NCBI GenBank assembly: GCA_041655755.1
Contig: JBBAEY010000003.1
Coordinates: forward strand, 1 to 64,000
Direction of reading: 5' to 3'
DNA length: 64,000 bases
From: JAAYFT01 sp041655755
Lineage (GTDB): Bacteria; Bacillota; Clostridia; Tissierellales; Tissierellaceae
A model generated the notes under the pieces. The model was given only the letters and a program-made list of their open reading frames with translations. It did no database searches and was not told the DNA's origin. The position numbers were made by a program, and so were the translations under genes. Positions 43,649-52,118 of the stretch are shown here, piece after piece (within the stretch, counting starts at the first letter, position 1; every line of letters starts with the position of its first letter).

Positions 43649-44395
43649 ATGGATATTGATAGCTTATGGATCAAATACAAGGATACAAAAGATAGGGATT
43701 TAAAGAAAGGTTTAATTGAATATTATATTAATCTAGTAAAGATTGTCTCTGGGAGGATGTACAACTACTATGGAAGTAAGATAGAATACGATGACTTAAT
43801 GGGTTACGGTATCCTAGGGCTAATAGATAGTATAGACAAATTTGATATATCGAAAAATATTAAATTTGAAACCTATGCTCAAATTAGAATAAAAGGGGCA
43901 ATCATAGACAGCATTAGGAAATTGGATTGGATTCCTAGATCTTTACGTAAAAAATCAAGAGATGTACAAAATGCAATATTTGCATTAGAAAATAAATTTG
44001 GAAGATCGCCGACTAATGATGAAATTTCTAGTGAATTAAACATTAGCCTAAATGAACTTGAGATATTGCTATCCGATATATCGACATTCAATGTCTCGTC
44101 TTTAGAAGAGGTTCTTTTGACCAGGGGAGAATATTCTAGTGAATTTAAGAATGAAGAACATTCACCAGATGAAGCTTATTTAGATAAGGAAATTAAAGAA
44201 ATTCTTGTTAGTTCAATTGATGAATTATCAGAAAATGAAAAAACCGTAATTACACTATATTATTATGAGGAATTAACCTACAAGGAGATTGGACATATCA
44301 TGGAACTGTCTGAATCGAGAATTTCACAAGTACATAGCAAAGCCATCTTAAAGATGAAAAATCATTTAAAAAAGCAAGGAATAGATGGAAGCTAA
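43649..44395 (+). CDS. fliA: Motility RNA polymerase sigma factor FliA/SigD
   Basis: Directs transcription of late flagellar and chemotaxis genes. The 248 residues show region 2 (YDDLMGYGILGLIDSIDKFD, IKFETYAQIRIKGAIIDSIRK in parts, WIPRSLRKK), region 3 and region 4 (ELTYKEIGHIMELSESRISQVHSKAI). ATG 43649 is fixed by GGGGGG 9-14 nt upstream and yields MDIDSLWIKYK; a frame from 43580 would overlap cheD. Whether an anti-sigma flgM exists is not answered here. Confidence 0.96.
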   Translation: MDIDSLWIKYKDTKDRDLKKGLIEYYINLVKIVSGRMYNYYGSKIEYDDLMGYGILGLIDSIDKFDISKNIKFETYAQIRIKGAIIDSIRKLDWIPRSLRKKSRDVQNAIFALENKFGRSPTNDEISSELNISLNELEILLSDISTFNVSSLEEVLLTRGEYSSEFKNEEHSPDEAYLDKEIKEILVSSIDELSENEKTVITLYYYEELTYKEIGHIMELSESRISQVHSKAILKMKNHLKKQGIDGS

Positions 44396-44407
44396 TAGGA
44401 GGTAAAT

Positions 44408-45805
44408 ATGTACAAGATAGGTCAAAATATTATATTAGACATTAGCGGGGACGGTATAAGTGGTTACATAACAATAGTTAGCAAGAATGATGAAGAAGAC
44501 GAAGAAAAAGCCCTAAGTTGTTTAGATGAAAAGGATAGTATTTTACAGCAAGTGAAAGAATACTTTTCACACGGATTAGATGAGGACTTATTGCTGAGAC
44601 TTCTGGAATGTAACAACTTAAACGAGAAAATCCAAATTGCTGAGGGTAAGGCCCCAGTAGCAGGTAAGGACGGAACTATAAAATATTATTTCGATATGAA
44701 TAGACCAATGTTGCCAAAACTAAGGGAAGATGGAACTGTCGACTATAAGGAGCTAGATTCTATAAATGTGGTTAAAAAAGGTGATATACTGGCTGAAATA
44801 ATACCTCCAGTAGAAGGTATTGATGGAATAAAGGTAAATGGAAATCCAATTCCACATGCAAAAGGTAAGACACCTAGATTTTCCTATGGGAAAAATACAT
44901 TAGTATCTTCCGATAGTAGGTTTTTAGAATCTTTAATTGATGGTTTAGTTGAATTCAACAATGGAAAGATTAGCGTGTCAGAGCTTTTAGTTTTAGATTA
45001 CATAAATAACTCAACTGGCAATATAGATTTTACCGGAAATGTTATAATAAATAAGGATATATTGAATGGTTTTAGCTTGACTACTACAGGCTCTGTTGAG
45101 GTTAAGGGAGCAGTAGAGGGTGGTTTAATCCAATGTAATGGAGATGTATTAATAAGACAAGGAATTCAGGGTTATAATAAATTAACTGTTAATAGCAACG
45201 GGAACCTGTCTACAAAATTCATTGAAAATTCAATCATAAATGTTGGGGGAAATATTGCAGCTGAGGCCATTATGCACAGCGATGTATCTTCAAAATCAAA
45301 TATTTTGGTTATTGGAAGGAAGGGCCTTATTGTAGGTGGAATATGTAGGGCCAAATTTGAAATCAGAGCCAAAATCATTGGCTCATCCATGGCGACAACC
45401 ACTGTATTAGAAGTTGGCATAGATCCAGAGTTAAAATTAAAGACCAATGAATTAGAGGAACAAATAAAAGTAAAGAAAAGCAATATAGAAAGAATAGAGC
45501 AGTCTTTAAAGGTCTTAGAACTCTTGAAAAAGACTGGTAAATTGGATGGGAAAAAGCTAGAACTATATAGTGACTTATCAAAAGTAAAGATTCAATTAGA
45601 TGACGAGATAATTAGGGCAGAGAAAGAATTAGTCCAAGTTACACAAAAGATGGGAGACATGTCGAGAGGGCAAATAAAGGTCTCGGATACAATATATCCA
45701 GGGGTAAAGATTGTAATTGGCAACAGTTTTATGTATATAAGAGACGAAATGAGAAGGTGCACATTCTATGAAGATGGTGGGGATATTAGAGTTGGTTCAT
45801 ACTAA
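44408..45805 (+). CDS. FapA family protein (DUF342)
   Basis: A 465-residue protein with the DUF342/FapA architecture: an N-terminal region (about 1-165, with IPPVEGIDGIKVNGNPIPHAKGKTPRF in parts), a right-handed beta-helix (about 170-320) built of short hydrophobic turns, and a C-terminal coiled coil (about 325-410) before a final beta segment. FapA-like genes often follow fliA in Clostridia. In Vibrio a FapA protein affects flagellar assembly through glucose signalling; the role here is unknown. AGGAGGT precedes ATG. Confidence 0.85.
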   Translation: MYKIGQNIILDISGDGISGYITIVSKNDEEDEEKALSCLDEKDSILQQVKEYFSHGLDEDLLLRLLECNNLNEKIQIAEGKAPVAGKDGTIKYYFDMNRPMLPKLREDGTVDYKELDSINVVKKGDILAEIIPPVEGIDGIKVNGNPIPHAKGKTPRFSYGKNTLVSSDSRFLESLIDGLVEFNNGKISVSELLVLDYINNSTGNIDFTGNVIINKDILNGFSLTTTGSVEVKGAVEGGLIQCNGDVLIRQGIQGYNKLTVNSNGNLSTKFIENSIINVGGNIAAEAIMHSDVSSKSNILVIGRKGLIVGGICRAKFEIRAKIIGSSMATTTVLEVGIDPELKLKTNELEEQIKVKKSNIERIEQSLKVLELLKKTGKLDGKKLELYSDLSKVKIQLDDEIIRAEKELVQVTQKMGDMSRGQIKVSDTIYPGVKIVIGNSFMYIRDEMRRCTFYEDGGDIRVGSY

Positions 45806-45816
45806 GGAGTGGTATG

Positions 45817-46146
45817 ATGTCTATTAAACCAATTGATTATAATGTGATGATTCCAAAATCCCAAGAAGTGTCTAGGATTAAACATAATGAGGGTGAAAAA
45901 CATAGAAACATCTTAGACAGTACTGTTGTTCAGCAGGAAAAGGACCTAGATAGAAACAAAAAAAGAGTGATGGATACTGAGAAAAGTAGTGAATCAAAGA
46001 TTAAAAGGGATGGGGAAGAGAAAAATCAATATATGTCAAACAATAAAAAGAGAAAAAAACAAGGTAAAAAAGAAGAAGATGAAGATAAAATTGAAGAAAA
46101 GCTAGACTCTAATTCAATAGGAAAAAATATAGACATTCATATATGA
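45817..46146 (+). CDS. Small lysine-rich protein of unknown function
   Basis: A 109-residue hydrophilic protein, very rich in lysine, glutamate and aspartate, with no signal peptide, membrane helix or known motif. The N-terminus (SIKPIDYNVMIPKSQEVSRI) looks ordered and conserved-like, while residues about 30-100 look disordered. ATG 45817 or 45814 both suit AAGGAG upstream. It is part of the fliA-fapA transcript and precedes a membrane protein in the SwrB position. I do not recognise its function. Confidence 0.6.
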   Translation: MSIKPIDYNVMIPKSQEVSRIKHNEGEKHRNILDSTVVQQEKDLDRNKKRVMDTEKSSESKIKRDGEEKNQYMSNNKKRKKQGKKEEDEDKIEEKLDSNSIGKNIDIHI

Positions 46147-46167
46147 TAAAGATAACTGAGGTGTGAA

Positions 46168-46599
46168 ATGTTAATACTCGTTTTTAATGTAATTGGATTA
46201 ATTTTAATAATGCTATCCTTGTTTATGATTGCAAAGGATATGAAAAGGGATAAGCTTAATGTTGAGGGTTTAAATAAGGTTGAAGAAGACATAAAGGAAT
46301 ATTACAGAATGACCGAGGAGATAATAGAAAACTTTGATCAAATAATTGATGGCAAGCTGGAATTAATAGATAAGATAAATCATAAGGACAATAAATATCA
46401 TAATCTTCAAGACCAAACAATTGCGAAAAAGCCCGAAAGTAATGTAAAAGCTCCAATTGATGAAAATCAGGAGGATGCATATATCAAAAAGATTATTGAT
46501 TTACGCTCAATTGGTTTAACTCGTGAGGAAATCGCTAGAAAGCTAAACAAGGGAGTAAGGGAAATAGATATGATATTAAAAATTCATAATAATAAATAA
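46168..46599 (+). CDS. Membrane-anchored protein with C-terminal HTH-like segment (SwrB position)
   Basis: A 143-residue protein with one N-terminal transmembrane helix (about 2-21), a cytoplasmic coiled coil (about 28-75), a linker, and a C-terminal helix-turn-helix-like part (KKIIDLRSIGLTREEIARKLNKGVREIDMILK in parts). In B. subtilis swrB, a single-pass protein that helps activate the flagellar export gate, sits between sigD and rpsB. The architecture and place match, but sequence identity cannot be confirmed here. GAGGTG precedes ATG. Confidence 0.6.
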   Translation: MLILVFNVIGLILIMLSLFMIAKDMKRDKLNVEGLNKVEEDIKEYYRMTEEIIENFDQIIDGKLELIDKINHKDNKYHNLQDQTIAKKPESNVKAPIDENQEDAYIKKIIDLRSIGLTREEIARKLNKGVREIDMILKIHNNK

Positions 46600-46611
46600 A
46601 TATTAAAAAGA

Positions 46612-46640
46612 TTGATTTGATAAAAGTCTTGTGTTATACT
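46612..46640 (+). promoter_or_regulatory. Sigma-A-type promoter for rpsB
   Basis: TTGATT (46612-46617), a 17-nt spacer and TATACT (46635-46640). Transcription would begin near 46647 and give a leader of about 95 nt that contains the structured element at 46658-46713. Confidence 0.7.
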
Positions 46641-46657
46641 ACTATAGTGATTACACA

Positions 46658-46713
46658 CATTCCCAGATATTTAAGGTTGTGCCTAAGGGTTCCTTAAATA
46701 CGTGAAGGGAATG
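46658..46713 (+). promoter_or_regulatory. Structured rpsB leader (candidate S2 autoregulatory element)
   Basis: CATTCCC (46658-46664) pairs with GGGAATG (46707-46713), and inside it ATTTAAGG (46669-46676) pairs with CCTTAAAT (46692-46699). The two perfect stems of 7 and 8 bp are separated by an asymmetric internal loop (4 and 7 nt) and capped by a 15-nt loop. It ends 27 nt before the rpsB ATG. Feedback control of ribosomal protein operons by such leaders is well known; regulation by S2 here is inference. Confidence 0.6.
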
Positions 46714-46740
46714 GAGGGAAAAAACTCGGAGGTGAAGATA

Positions 46741-47451
46741 ATGTCAGTAATTACAATGAAAGGATTACTAGAAGCTGGGGTACACTTTGGACACCAGACT
46801 AGAAGATGGAATCCTAAAATGGCAGAATACATCTTTACTGAAAGAAATGGCATCTATATTATTGATTTACAGAAAACTGTAAAGAAGGTAGAAGAGGCTT
46901 ATAATTTCGTAAGAGATGTTGTTCTAGAAGGTGGAGAGGTTTTATTTGTAGGCACTAAAAAACAAGCTCAAGAAGCTATTGAAACAGAGGCTAAAAGGAG
47001 CAATATGCACTATGTTAACCAAAGATGGTTAGGTGGTATGCTTACAAACTATAACACTATCAGGAGAAGGGTAGATAGGCTCCATGAGTTGGCAAAGATG
47101 GAGGAGGAAGGTGTTTTCGATTTACTTCCTAAAAAGGAAGTTATTAAGTTGAGACACGAAGCTGAGAGATTGGAAAAGTTTCTCGGTGGAATTAAAAATA
47201 TGAATAGGACTCCAGATGTTTTGTTTGTGGTAGATCCTAGAAAAGAAAGAATAGCAGTTAAAGAAGCTAAAATCCTCAATATACCAGTTGTTGCAATAGT
47301 CGATACTAACTGCGATCCAGATGAAATTGACTATGTAATACCTGGGAATGACGATGCTATAAGGGCTGTAAAGCTTCTAACAGAGACAATGGCAAATGCA
47401 GTATTAGAGGGCAAACAAGGCGAACAAATAGATGATATAGAGGAAGAATAA
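46741..47451 (+). CDS. rpsB: 30S ribosomal protein uS2
   Basis: Small-subunit protein of 236 residues. It starts MSVITMKGLLEAGVHFGHQTRRWNPKMAEYIF (in parts), with QRWLGGMLTN and the DPRKERIAVKEA and VDTNCDPDEIDYVIPGNDDAIRA blocks. ATG 46741 is chosen because CGGAGGTGAAG lies 4-14 nt upstream; a frame from 46702 begins inside the leader stem. rpsB-tsf is universally linked. Confidence 0.98.
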   Translation: MSVITMKGLLEAGVHFGHQTRRWNPKMAEYIFTERNGIYIIDLQKTVKKVEEAYNFVRDVVLEGGEVLFVGTKKQAQEAIETEAKRSNMHYVNQRWLGGMLTNYNTIRRRVDRLHELAKMEEEGVFDLLPKKEVIKLRHEAERLEKFLGGIKNMNRTPDVLFVVDPRKERIAVKEAKILNIPVVAIVDTNCDPDEIDYVIPGNDDAIRAVKLLTETMANAVLEGKQGEQIDDIEEE

Positions 47452-47459
47452 GATAAAAG

Positions 47460-47504
47460 GGTAAGGGTTTTTAAGGATAATTCCTTGTGCTCTTACCATT
47501 TTTA
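47460..47504 (+). terminator. Two-tier stem-loop between rpsB and tsf
   Basis: GGTAAG (47460-47465) pairs with CTTACC (47492-47497), and inside it AAGGA (47473-47477) pairs with TCCTT (47482-47486). ATTTTTAA follows. It resembles an attenuator that would lower tsf transcription relative to rpsB. Confidence 0.55.
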
Positions 47505-47525
47505 ACAATATAGGAGGGAGAAAAT

Positions 47526-48173
47526 ATGGGCATTAGTGCTTCAACAGTAAAAGAATTGAGAGAAAGAACTGGAGCAGGAATGATGGACTGTAAAAATGCT
47601 TTAGTTGAAAACAATGGAGATATTGAAAAGGCAATTGACTATCTAAGGGAAAAAGGTCTTTCAAAAGCTGCAAAGAAGGCAGGTAGAGTTGCTGCTGAAG
47701 GTTTAGTAGATTCATATATTCACGGAGGAAGAATAGGTGTACTTATTGAAGTGAATTCAGAAACTGACTTTGTTGCAAAAAATGAGGAATTCAAACAATT
47801 TGTCAGGGATTTAGCTATGCAGGTTGCAGCTGCTAACCCCAAATATGTGTCTAGGGAAGAAGTCAGTGAAGACGAAATAAATAAAGAAAAGGAAATATTG
47901 ACACACCAAGCTGTCAATGAAGGAAAACCAGAGCATATAGCAGCAAAAATCGTTGAAGGAAGAATAGAAAAGTATTTTGAGCAAGTTTGTTTACTCGATC
48001 AAAATTTTATAAAGGACCCTGATGTAAAAATCAGAGACTTACTCAATGAAAAGATAAGTAAGATTGGAGAAAATATTAAAATTAGAAGATTTGTGAGATA
48101 TGAGGTCGGGGAAGGAATTGAGAAAAAAGAAGAGGACTTTGCCGAAGAAGTTGCTAAGCAAATAGGTATATAA
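47526..48173 (+). CDS. tsf: Elongation factor Ts
   Basis: Nucleotide exchange factor for EF-Tu. The 215 residues correspond to the short form seen in many Firmicutes, with the UBA-like N-terminus VKELRERTGAGMMDCKNALVE, the core VEVNSETDFVAKNEEF (here IEVNSETDFVAKNEEF), and a reduced second subdomain. AGGAGGGAG precedes ATG. Confidence 0.97.
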   Translation: MGISASTVKELRERTGAGMMDCKNALVENNGDIEKAIDYLREKGLSKAAKKAGRVAAEGLVDSYIHGGRIGVLIEVNSETDFVAKNEEFKQFVRDLAMQVAAANPKYVSREEVSEDEINKEKEILTHQAVNEGKPEHIAAKIVEGRIEKYFEQVCLLDQNFIKDPDVKIRDLLNEKISKIGENIKIRRFVRYEVGEGIEKKEEDFAEEVAKQIGI

Positions 48174-48177
48174 CTTA

Positions 48178-48204
48178 ATGGAGAACATACCTTGTTCTCC
48201 ATTT
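48178..48204 (+). terminator. Stem-loop between tsf and pyrH
   Basis: AATGGAGAAC (48178-48187) and GTTCTCCATT (48195-48204) form a perfect 10-bp stem with a 7-nt loop, 5 nt after the tsf stop. Only TAAGC follows, so it is either a weak terminator or an RNA-processing/stability structure. Confidence 0.55.
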
Positions 48205-48237
48205 AAGCACTAATATTTATTACTAGGAGTGAAAGAG

Positions 48238-48951
48238 ATGGAACCAGCCTTTAAGAGGATTGTCCTAAAAATAAGCGGTGAGGCACTGGCCGGGGCAAAG
48301 GGTAACGGCATAGATATTGACACATTAAACCTTATTTCTTCACAAGTAAAAGAACTACATAAATTGGGTATTCAAATCTCTATAGTTGTTGGAGGCGGCA
48401 ATTTTTGGAGAGGAAAGTCTAGCAAGGAAATTGACAGAACAACATCAGACTATATTGGGATGCTAGGGACTGTAATGAATGCCTTGGCCTTGCAAGACTC
48501 TCTTGAAAATCTTGACGTGGATACTCGAGTACAATCAGCAATAGATATGCGGCAAATTGCTGAACCATATATTAGGCGAAAGGCCATAAGACATTTGGAA
48601 AAAGGAAGGGTTGTCATATTTGCAGCAGGTACAGGGAATCCTTATTTTTCAACAGACACCACGGCAGCCCTGAGGGCAGCGGAGGTCGAGGCCGAAGTAA
48701 TACTCCTTGCTAAAAAAGGAGTTGATGGAGTATACGATTCTGATCCTAAGGTGAATAATAAGGCTAAGAAATTCGATACTTTAAAGCATATGGACATCAT
48801 TAGTTTGGGATTGGGAGTTATGGATTCGACTGCAACATCACTTTGTATGGACAATAATATTCCCCTAATTGTATTTGGAATAGATGAGCCAGGCAATATT
48901 ATGGACGTTGTCATGGGCAAGAAAATAGGAACGCAAGTAAAGGAGGATTAA
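48238..48951 (+). CDS. pyrH: UMP kinase
   Basis: Phosphorylates UMP to UDP for nucleotide and cell-wall precursor synthesis. The 237 residues begin with the family pattern KRIVLKISGEALAG and include VVGGGNFWRG, MGMLGTVMNALALQD (here IGMLGTVMNALALQD), AGTGNPYFSTDTTAALRA and KKGVDGVYDSDP. ATG 48238 is chosen because AGGAG lies 8 nt upstream; GTG at 48229 overlaps that site. frr follows after 2 nt. Confidence 0.97.
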   Translation: MEPAFKRIVLKISGEALAGAKGNGIDIDTLNLISSQVKELHKLGIQISIVVGGGNFWRGKSSKEIDRTTSDYIGMLGTVMNALALQDSLENLDVDTRVQSAIDMRQIAEPYIRRKAIRHLEKGRVVIFAAGTGNPYFSTDTTAALRAAEVEAEVILLAKKGVDGVYDSDPKVNNKAKKFDTLKHMDIISLGLGVMDSTATSLCMDNNIPLIVFGIDEPGNIMDVVMGKKIGTQVKED

Positions 48952-48953
48952 TT

Positions 48954-49511
48954 ATGTATACTAGTCTTTATAAAGAAGCAGAAGAGAAGATGAAAAAAAC
49001 AGTATCGGTTTACAGGGAAGAACTACAGGGTATTCGGGCAGGAAGGGCAAATCCAGCCTTACTTGATAAGATTACTGTCGATTATTATGGCCAGATAACA
49101 CCCTTGAAACAGGTTGGAAGCATTTCAGCTCCAGAACCTAGACTATTAGTTATACAGCCCTGGGATGCAAATCTAATACCAATTATTGAGAAGGAAATTT
49201 TGAAGTCAGATTTAGGTTTAAATCCTTCAAATGATGGGAAACTAATTAGACTAATAATACCTATTCTAACTGAGGAAAGAAGGAAGGAATTAGCTAAGGT
49301 CGTCAAAAAGAATGGAGAAAACTCCAAGGTTGCCATAAGAAACATAAGAAGAGACTTGAACGAGAGACTGAAGAAGATGGAGAAGGACAAGGAAATAAGT
49401 GAGGACGACAAAAGACTCGCTGAGGATGAAATCCAGAAAATAACCGATAACTATATTAATGAAATCGATATGGTGACAAAAAATAAAGAAGATGAATTAA
49501 TGGAAATATAG
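48954..49511 (+). CDS. frr: Ribosome recycling factor
   Basis: Splits post-termination ribosomes with EF-G. The 185 residues match the family, with ELQGIRAGRANPALLDKITVDYYG, LLVIQPWDANLIPIIEKEI and the C-terminal helix bundle. AAGGAGG precedes ATG and overlaps the pyrH end. A strong terminator follows. Confidence 0.98.
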   Translation: MYTSLYKEAEEKMKKTVSVYREELQGIRAGRANPALLDKITVDYYGQITPLKQVGSISAPEPRLLVIQPWDANLIPIIEKEILKSDLGLNPSNDGKLIRLIIPILTEERRKELAKVVKKNGENSKVAIRNIRRDLNERLKKMEKDKEISEDDKRLAEDEIQKITDNYINEIDMVTKNKEDELMEI

Positions 49512-49512
49512 C

Positions 49513-49541
49513 AAAACCCCTTCTTGAACGAAGGGGTTTTT
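49513..49541 (+). terminator. Intrinsic terminator after frr
   Basis: AAAACCCCTTC (49513-49523) and GAAGGGGTTTT (49530-49540) form an 11-bp perfect stem with a 6-nt loop, ending in a U-run (TTTTT). It begins 2 nt after the frr stop. Because it is A-rich before and T-rich after, it could work in both directions. Confidence 0.85.
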
Positions 49542-49558
49542 AACAATGGGGTGGCACT

Positions 49559-50308
49559 TTGGATCATAAGGAATTAAATGTTGAACAATTAAAAAAGATA
49601 GTTGATTATAGCAAGATTCCAAAGCATATTGCAATCATAATGGATGGCAATGGAAGATGGGCTGAGAAAAGACTACTGCCAAGGAATTTTGGCCATCAGC
49701 AAGGAATGGAAAAAGTAATTGAAGTTGTGGAAGCTGCCTCAACCCTTGGAGTAAAATATCTGTCTTTGTATGCCTTCTCAACGGAGAATTGGAAAAGACC
49801 TGTAGAAGAAATCCAGGGACTTATGAAGATTTTGGTCCAATATATTAGAAGGGAATTGAAAAAACTCTACAAAAACAATATAAGGATTCAAATTTTGGGA
49901 GATATAGAGAGGCTACCAGAATTTGCAAGGAATGAAGTTATCAGGGCCATTAAGAAAACTTCATCTAACACAGGTATGGTATTAAATATTGGTCTAAACT
50001 ATGGTGGTCGAGATGAAATTATAAGGGCCATTAAGCTTCTATATAATGATGTTATCAAGGAAAATCTAGATATAGATAATATTGATGAGGAGCTTTTCTC
50101 CAAATATCTATACACCGGAAACCAACCAGATCCTGATTTATTAATTAGGCCTAGCGGTGAATTGAGGCTAAGTAATTTTATGCTTTATCAAATGGCATAT
50201 ACTGAATTTTACTTCTCTGATATATTGTGGCCCGATTTTACTGAAAGGGACCTGCTATTATCGATTATAGATTTTCAAAATAGAAACAGACGGTATGGAG
50301 GAATTTAG
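49559..50308 (+). CDS. uppS: Undecaprenyl diphosphate synthase
   Basis: Condenses isopentenyl units onto farnesyl diphosphate to make the C55 lipid carrier of peptidoglycan. The 249 residues show catalytic D29 in IAIIMDGNGRWAEKR, YAFSTENWKRP, LNIGLNYGGRDEI and RPSGELRLSNFMLYQMAYTE. TTG start with GGGGTGG 7-13 nt upstream. It lies directly after a terminator, so a promoter nearby or read-through is needed; cdsA begins at the next base. Confidence 0.97.
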   Translation: MDHKELNVEQLKKIVDYSKIPKHIAIIMDGNGRWAEKRLLPRNFGHQQGMEKVIEVVEAASTLGVKYLSLYAFSTENWKRPVEEIQGLMKILVQYIRRELKKLYKNNIRIQILGDIERLPEFARNEVIRAIKKTSSNTGMVLNIGLNYGGRDEIIRAIKLLYNDVIKENLDIDNIDEELFSKYLYTGNQPDPDLLIRPSGELRLSNFMLYQMAYTEFYFSDILWPDFTERDLLLSIIDFQNRNRRYGGI

Positions 50309-51085
50309 GTGAAAGAAATATATAAAAGAATTCTTAGTGGAATAATTGGTTTATTGCTGTTGGTTTTTATCCTAAATAAAGGTGGAAATTACTTGTATAT
50401 TTCTGTTTTTTTGATTTCTTTAATTGGCTTGAGGGAATTTTATAAGGCCATGGAGACAAAAAAAACTATCCCTAGCTATTATCTAGGGTATATTGGCAGC
50501 TTAGGTATTTATATATTCTATTTATTTTTTAATAACTATCTACTTCCATTTGTAGTAATACTAATACTACTTACACTCATTTCTATGGTTTTCAATAAGA
50601 GTGTGTCCATTGAAGGAATTGCAGTTACATTATTGGGTATAATATATATTCCTTTTATGCTTTTACATATAGTATTTTTAGACAAAACCATATTTTTATA
50701 CCTTGTATTTATTATTGCATTTGCTACCGATACTTTTGCCTATATTGTAGGTAACTTGTTTGGGAAAAACAAGCTATGTCCATCTATTAGTCCCAAGAAA
50801 ACCATAGAGGGATCTATTGGAGGTATAATTGGGACACTTATAATCGTGTTTATTTTTTCAATCTATTTCGAAATTACACCGATTTGGAAGATGATTATAC
50901 TTTCGGTTTTTACCTCAATAATAGCACAATTAGGCGACTTGGTAGCCTCTAGAATAAAGCGGATATCGGGAATAAAGGATTATGGTTTTATAATGCCAGG
51001 GCATGGCGGTGTTTTAGATAGATTTGATAGCATAATTTTTAGCGCCCCGGTAGTATACTATTTTATTAGCATATTTATAAATTAG
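50309..51085 (+). CDS. cdsA: Phosphatidate cytidylyltransferase
   Basis: Makes CDP-diacylglycerol from phosphatidic acid and CTP. The 258-residue integral membrane protein has about seven hydrophobic segments and the C-terminal signature IKDYGFIMPGHGGVLDRFDS, with SISPKKTIEGSIGG before it. GTG start immediately after the uppS stop. The next gene is rseP, 16 nt away; dxr, usual between them in many Firmicutes, is missing. Confidence 0.96.
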   Translation: MKEIYKRILSGIIGLLLLVFILNKGGNYLYISVFLISLIGLREFYKAMETKKTIPSYYLGYIGSLGIYIFYLFFNNYLLPFVVILILLTLISMVFNKSVSIEGIAVTLLGIIYIPFMLLHIVFLDKTIFLYLVFIIAFATDTFAYIVGNLFGKNKLCPSISPKKTIEGSIGGIIGTLIIVFIFSIYFEITPIWKMIILSVFTSIIAQLGDLVASRIKRISGIKDYGFIMPGHGGVLDRFDSIIFSAPVVYYFISIFIN

Positions 51086-51101
51086 ATTAGGTGGTGTTTA
51101 A

Positions 51102-52106
51102 ATGTTAACAGCAATTTCAGCAATATTTGTATTTTTGATGGTGGTTCTAGTACATGAATTTGGACATTTTGCTGTGGCAAAGTTTGTAGGTATCAAAGTT
51201 AACGAGTTTTCTATAGGCATGGGTCCAAAACTATTGCAAAAGAGCAAGGGAGATACAAAATATACCCTAAGGCTATTGCCAATTGGAGGATATGTAAAGA
51301 TGGAGGGAGAAGATGAGGCTTCAGATGACCCTAGGGGTTTTAGCAATGTTTCCGTCCTATCAAGAATTGCAGTAGTAGCCGCAGGGGCCATTATGAACTT
51401 TATTTTAGCCATAGTCCTGTTTTCAATCATAAGCTTTGGGCTAGGGACTCCAACTACTACTGTTGAGAACCCGATTCCCGGCCTGCCAGCAGAACAGGGA
51501 GGCATAGTCCCTAATGATACAATAGTTGAAATAAATAAGACAAGAATTAAAAACTGGGATTCCATAGTAGATTCAATTAACAATTCGAAAGCAAATGAAG
51601 AATTGGAAATAGTTGTGGAAAGAAATGAGAAGATAGAAAGATTCTATATAATACCCGTTCAGGATGGAGATAGAGTTATTATAGGTATCGAACCAAGATA
51701 TGAAAAATCACTTATGTTAAGTATTAGGGGTGGCTTTGAAAAGACATATATGTTCTTAACCCTCATGGTAGACTTTTTTGTGTCACTATTCAAGGGCCAG
51801 GTTGGGATAGAACATTTAACGGGTCCTGTGGGTGTAATTCAGGAGGTGGGTACTGCTGCCAAACTGGGAATCTATAACTTGTTTTTGTTGCTAGGATTTA
51901 TCAGTGTAAATTTAGGGTTTTTCAACCTTTTACCAATTCCGGCTCTGGATGGAAGCAGAATAGTATTCCTACTGATTGAACTTATTAGGGGCAAGCCTAT
52001 TGACCCTGAAAAAGAGGGTTTTATACATTTTATAGGATTTGTTTTGCTTATCTCTTTGATGCTGTTAGTTACCTATAGGGATATAATTAAATTAAAAATT
52101 ATTTAG
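51102..52106 (+). CDS. rseP: Intramembrane zinc metalloprotease RseP/RasP
   Basis: Site-2 protease that cuts transmembrane segments of anti-sigma factors and leftover signal peptides. The 334 residues have the zinc motif H18-E19-x-x-H22 (LVHEFGHFAVAK) in the first helix, a PDZ domain at about 115-185 (PGLPAEQGGIVPNDTIVEIN), and the third zinc ligand in NLLPIPALDGSRI near 283. About four transmembrane helices. AGGTGGTG precedes ATG. ispG follows after 12 nt. Confidence 0.96.
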   Translation: MLTAISAIFVFLMVVLVHEFGHFAVAKFVGIKVNEFSIGMGPKLLQKSKGDTKYTLRLLPIGGYVKMEGEDEASDDPRGFSNVSVLSRIAVVAAGAIMNFILAIVLFSIISFGLGTPTTTVENPIPGLPAEQGGIVPNDTIVEINKTRIKNWDSIVDSINNSKANEELEIVVERNEKIERFYIIPVQDGDRVIIGIEPRYEKSLMLSIRGGFEKTYMFLTLMVDFFVSLFKGQVGIEHLTGPVGVIQEVGTAAKLGIYNLFLLLGFISVNLGFFNLLPIPALDGSRIVFLLIELIRGKPIDPEKEGFIHFIGFVLLISLMLLVTYRDIIKLKII

Positions 52107-52118
52107 AAGGTGAATAAA

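Noticed and set aside
46702..46740. Earlier in-frame start for rpsB
   Set aside because: It falls inside the structured leader, and the strong ribosome binding site is just before 46741, which also gives the conserved N-terminus.
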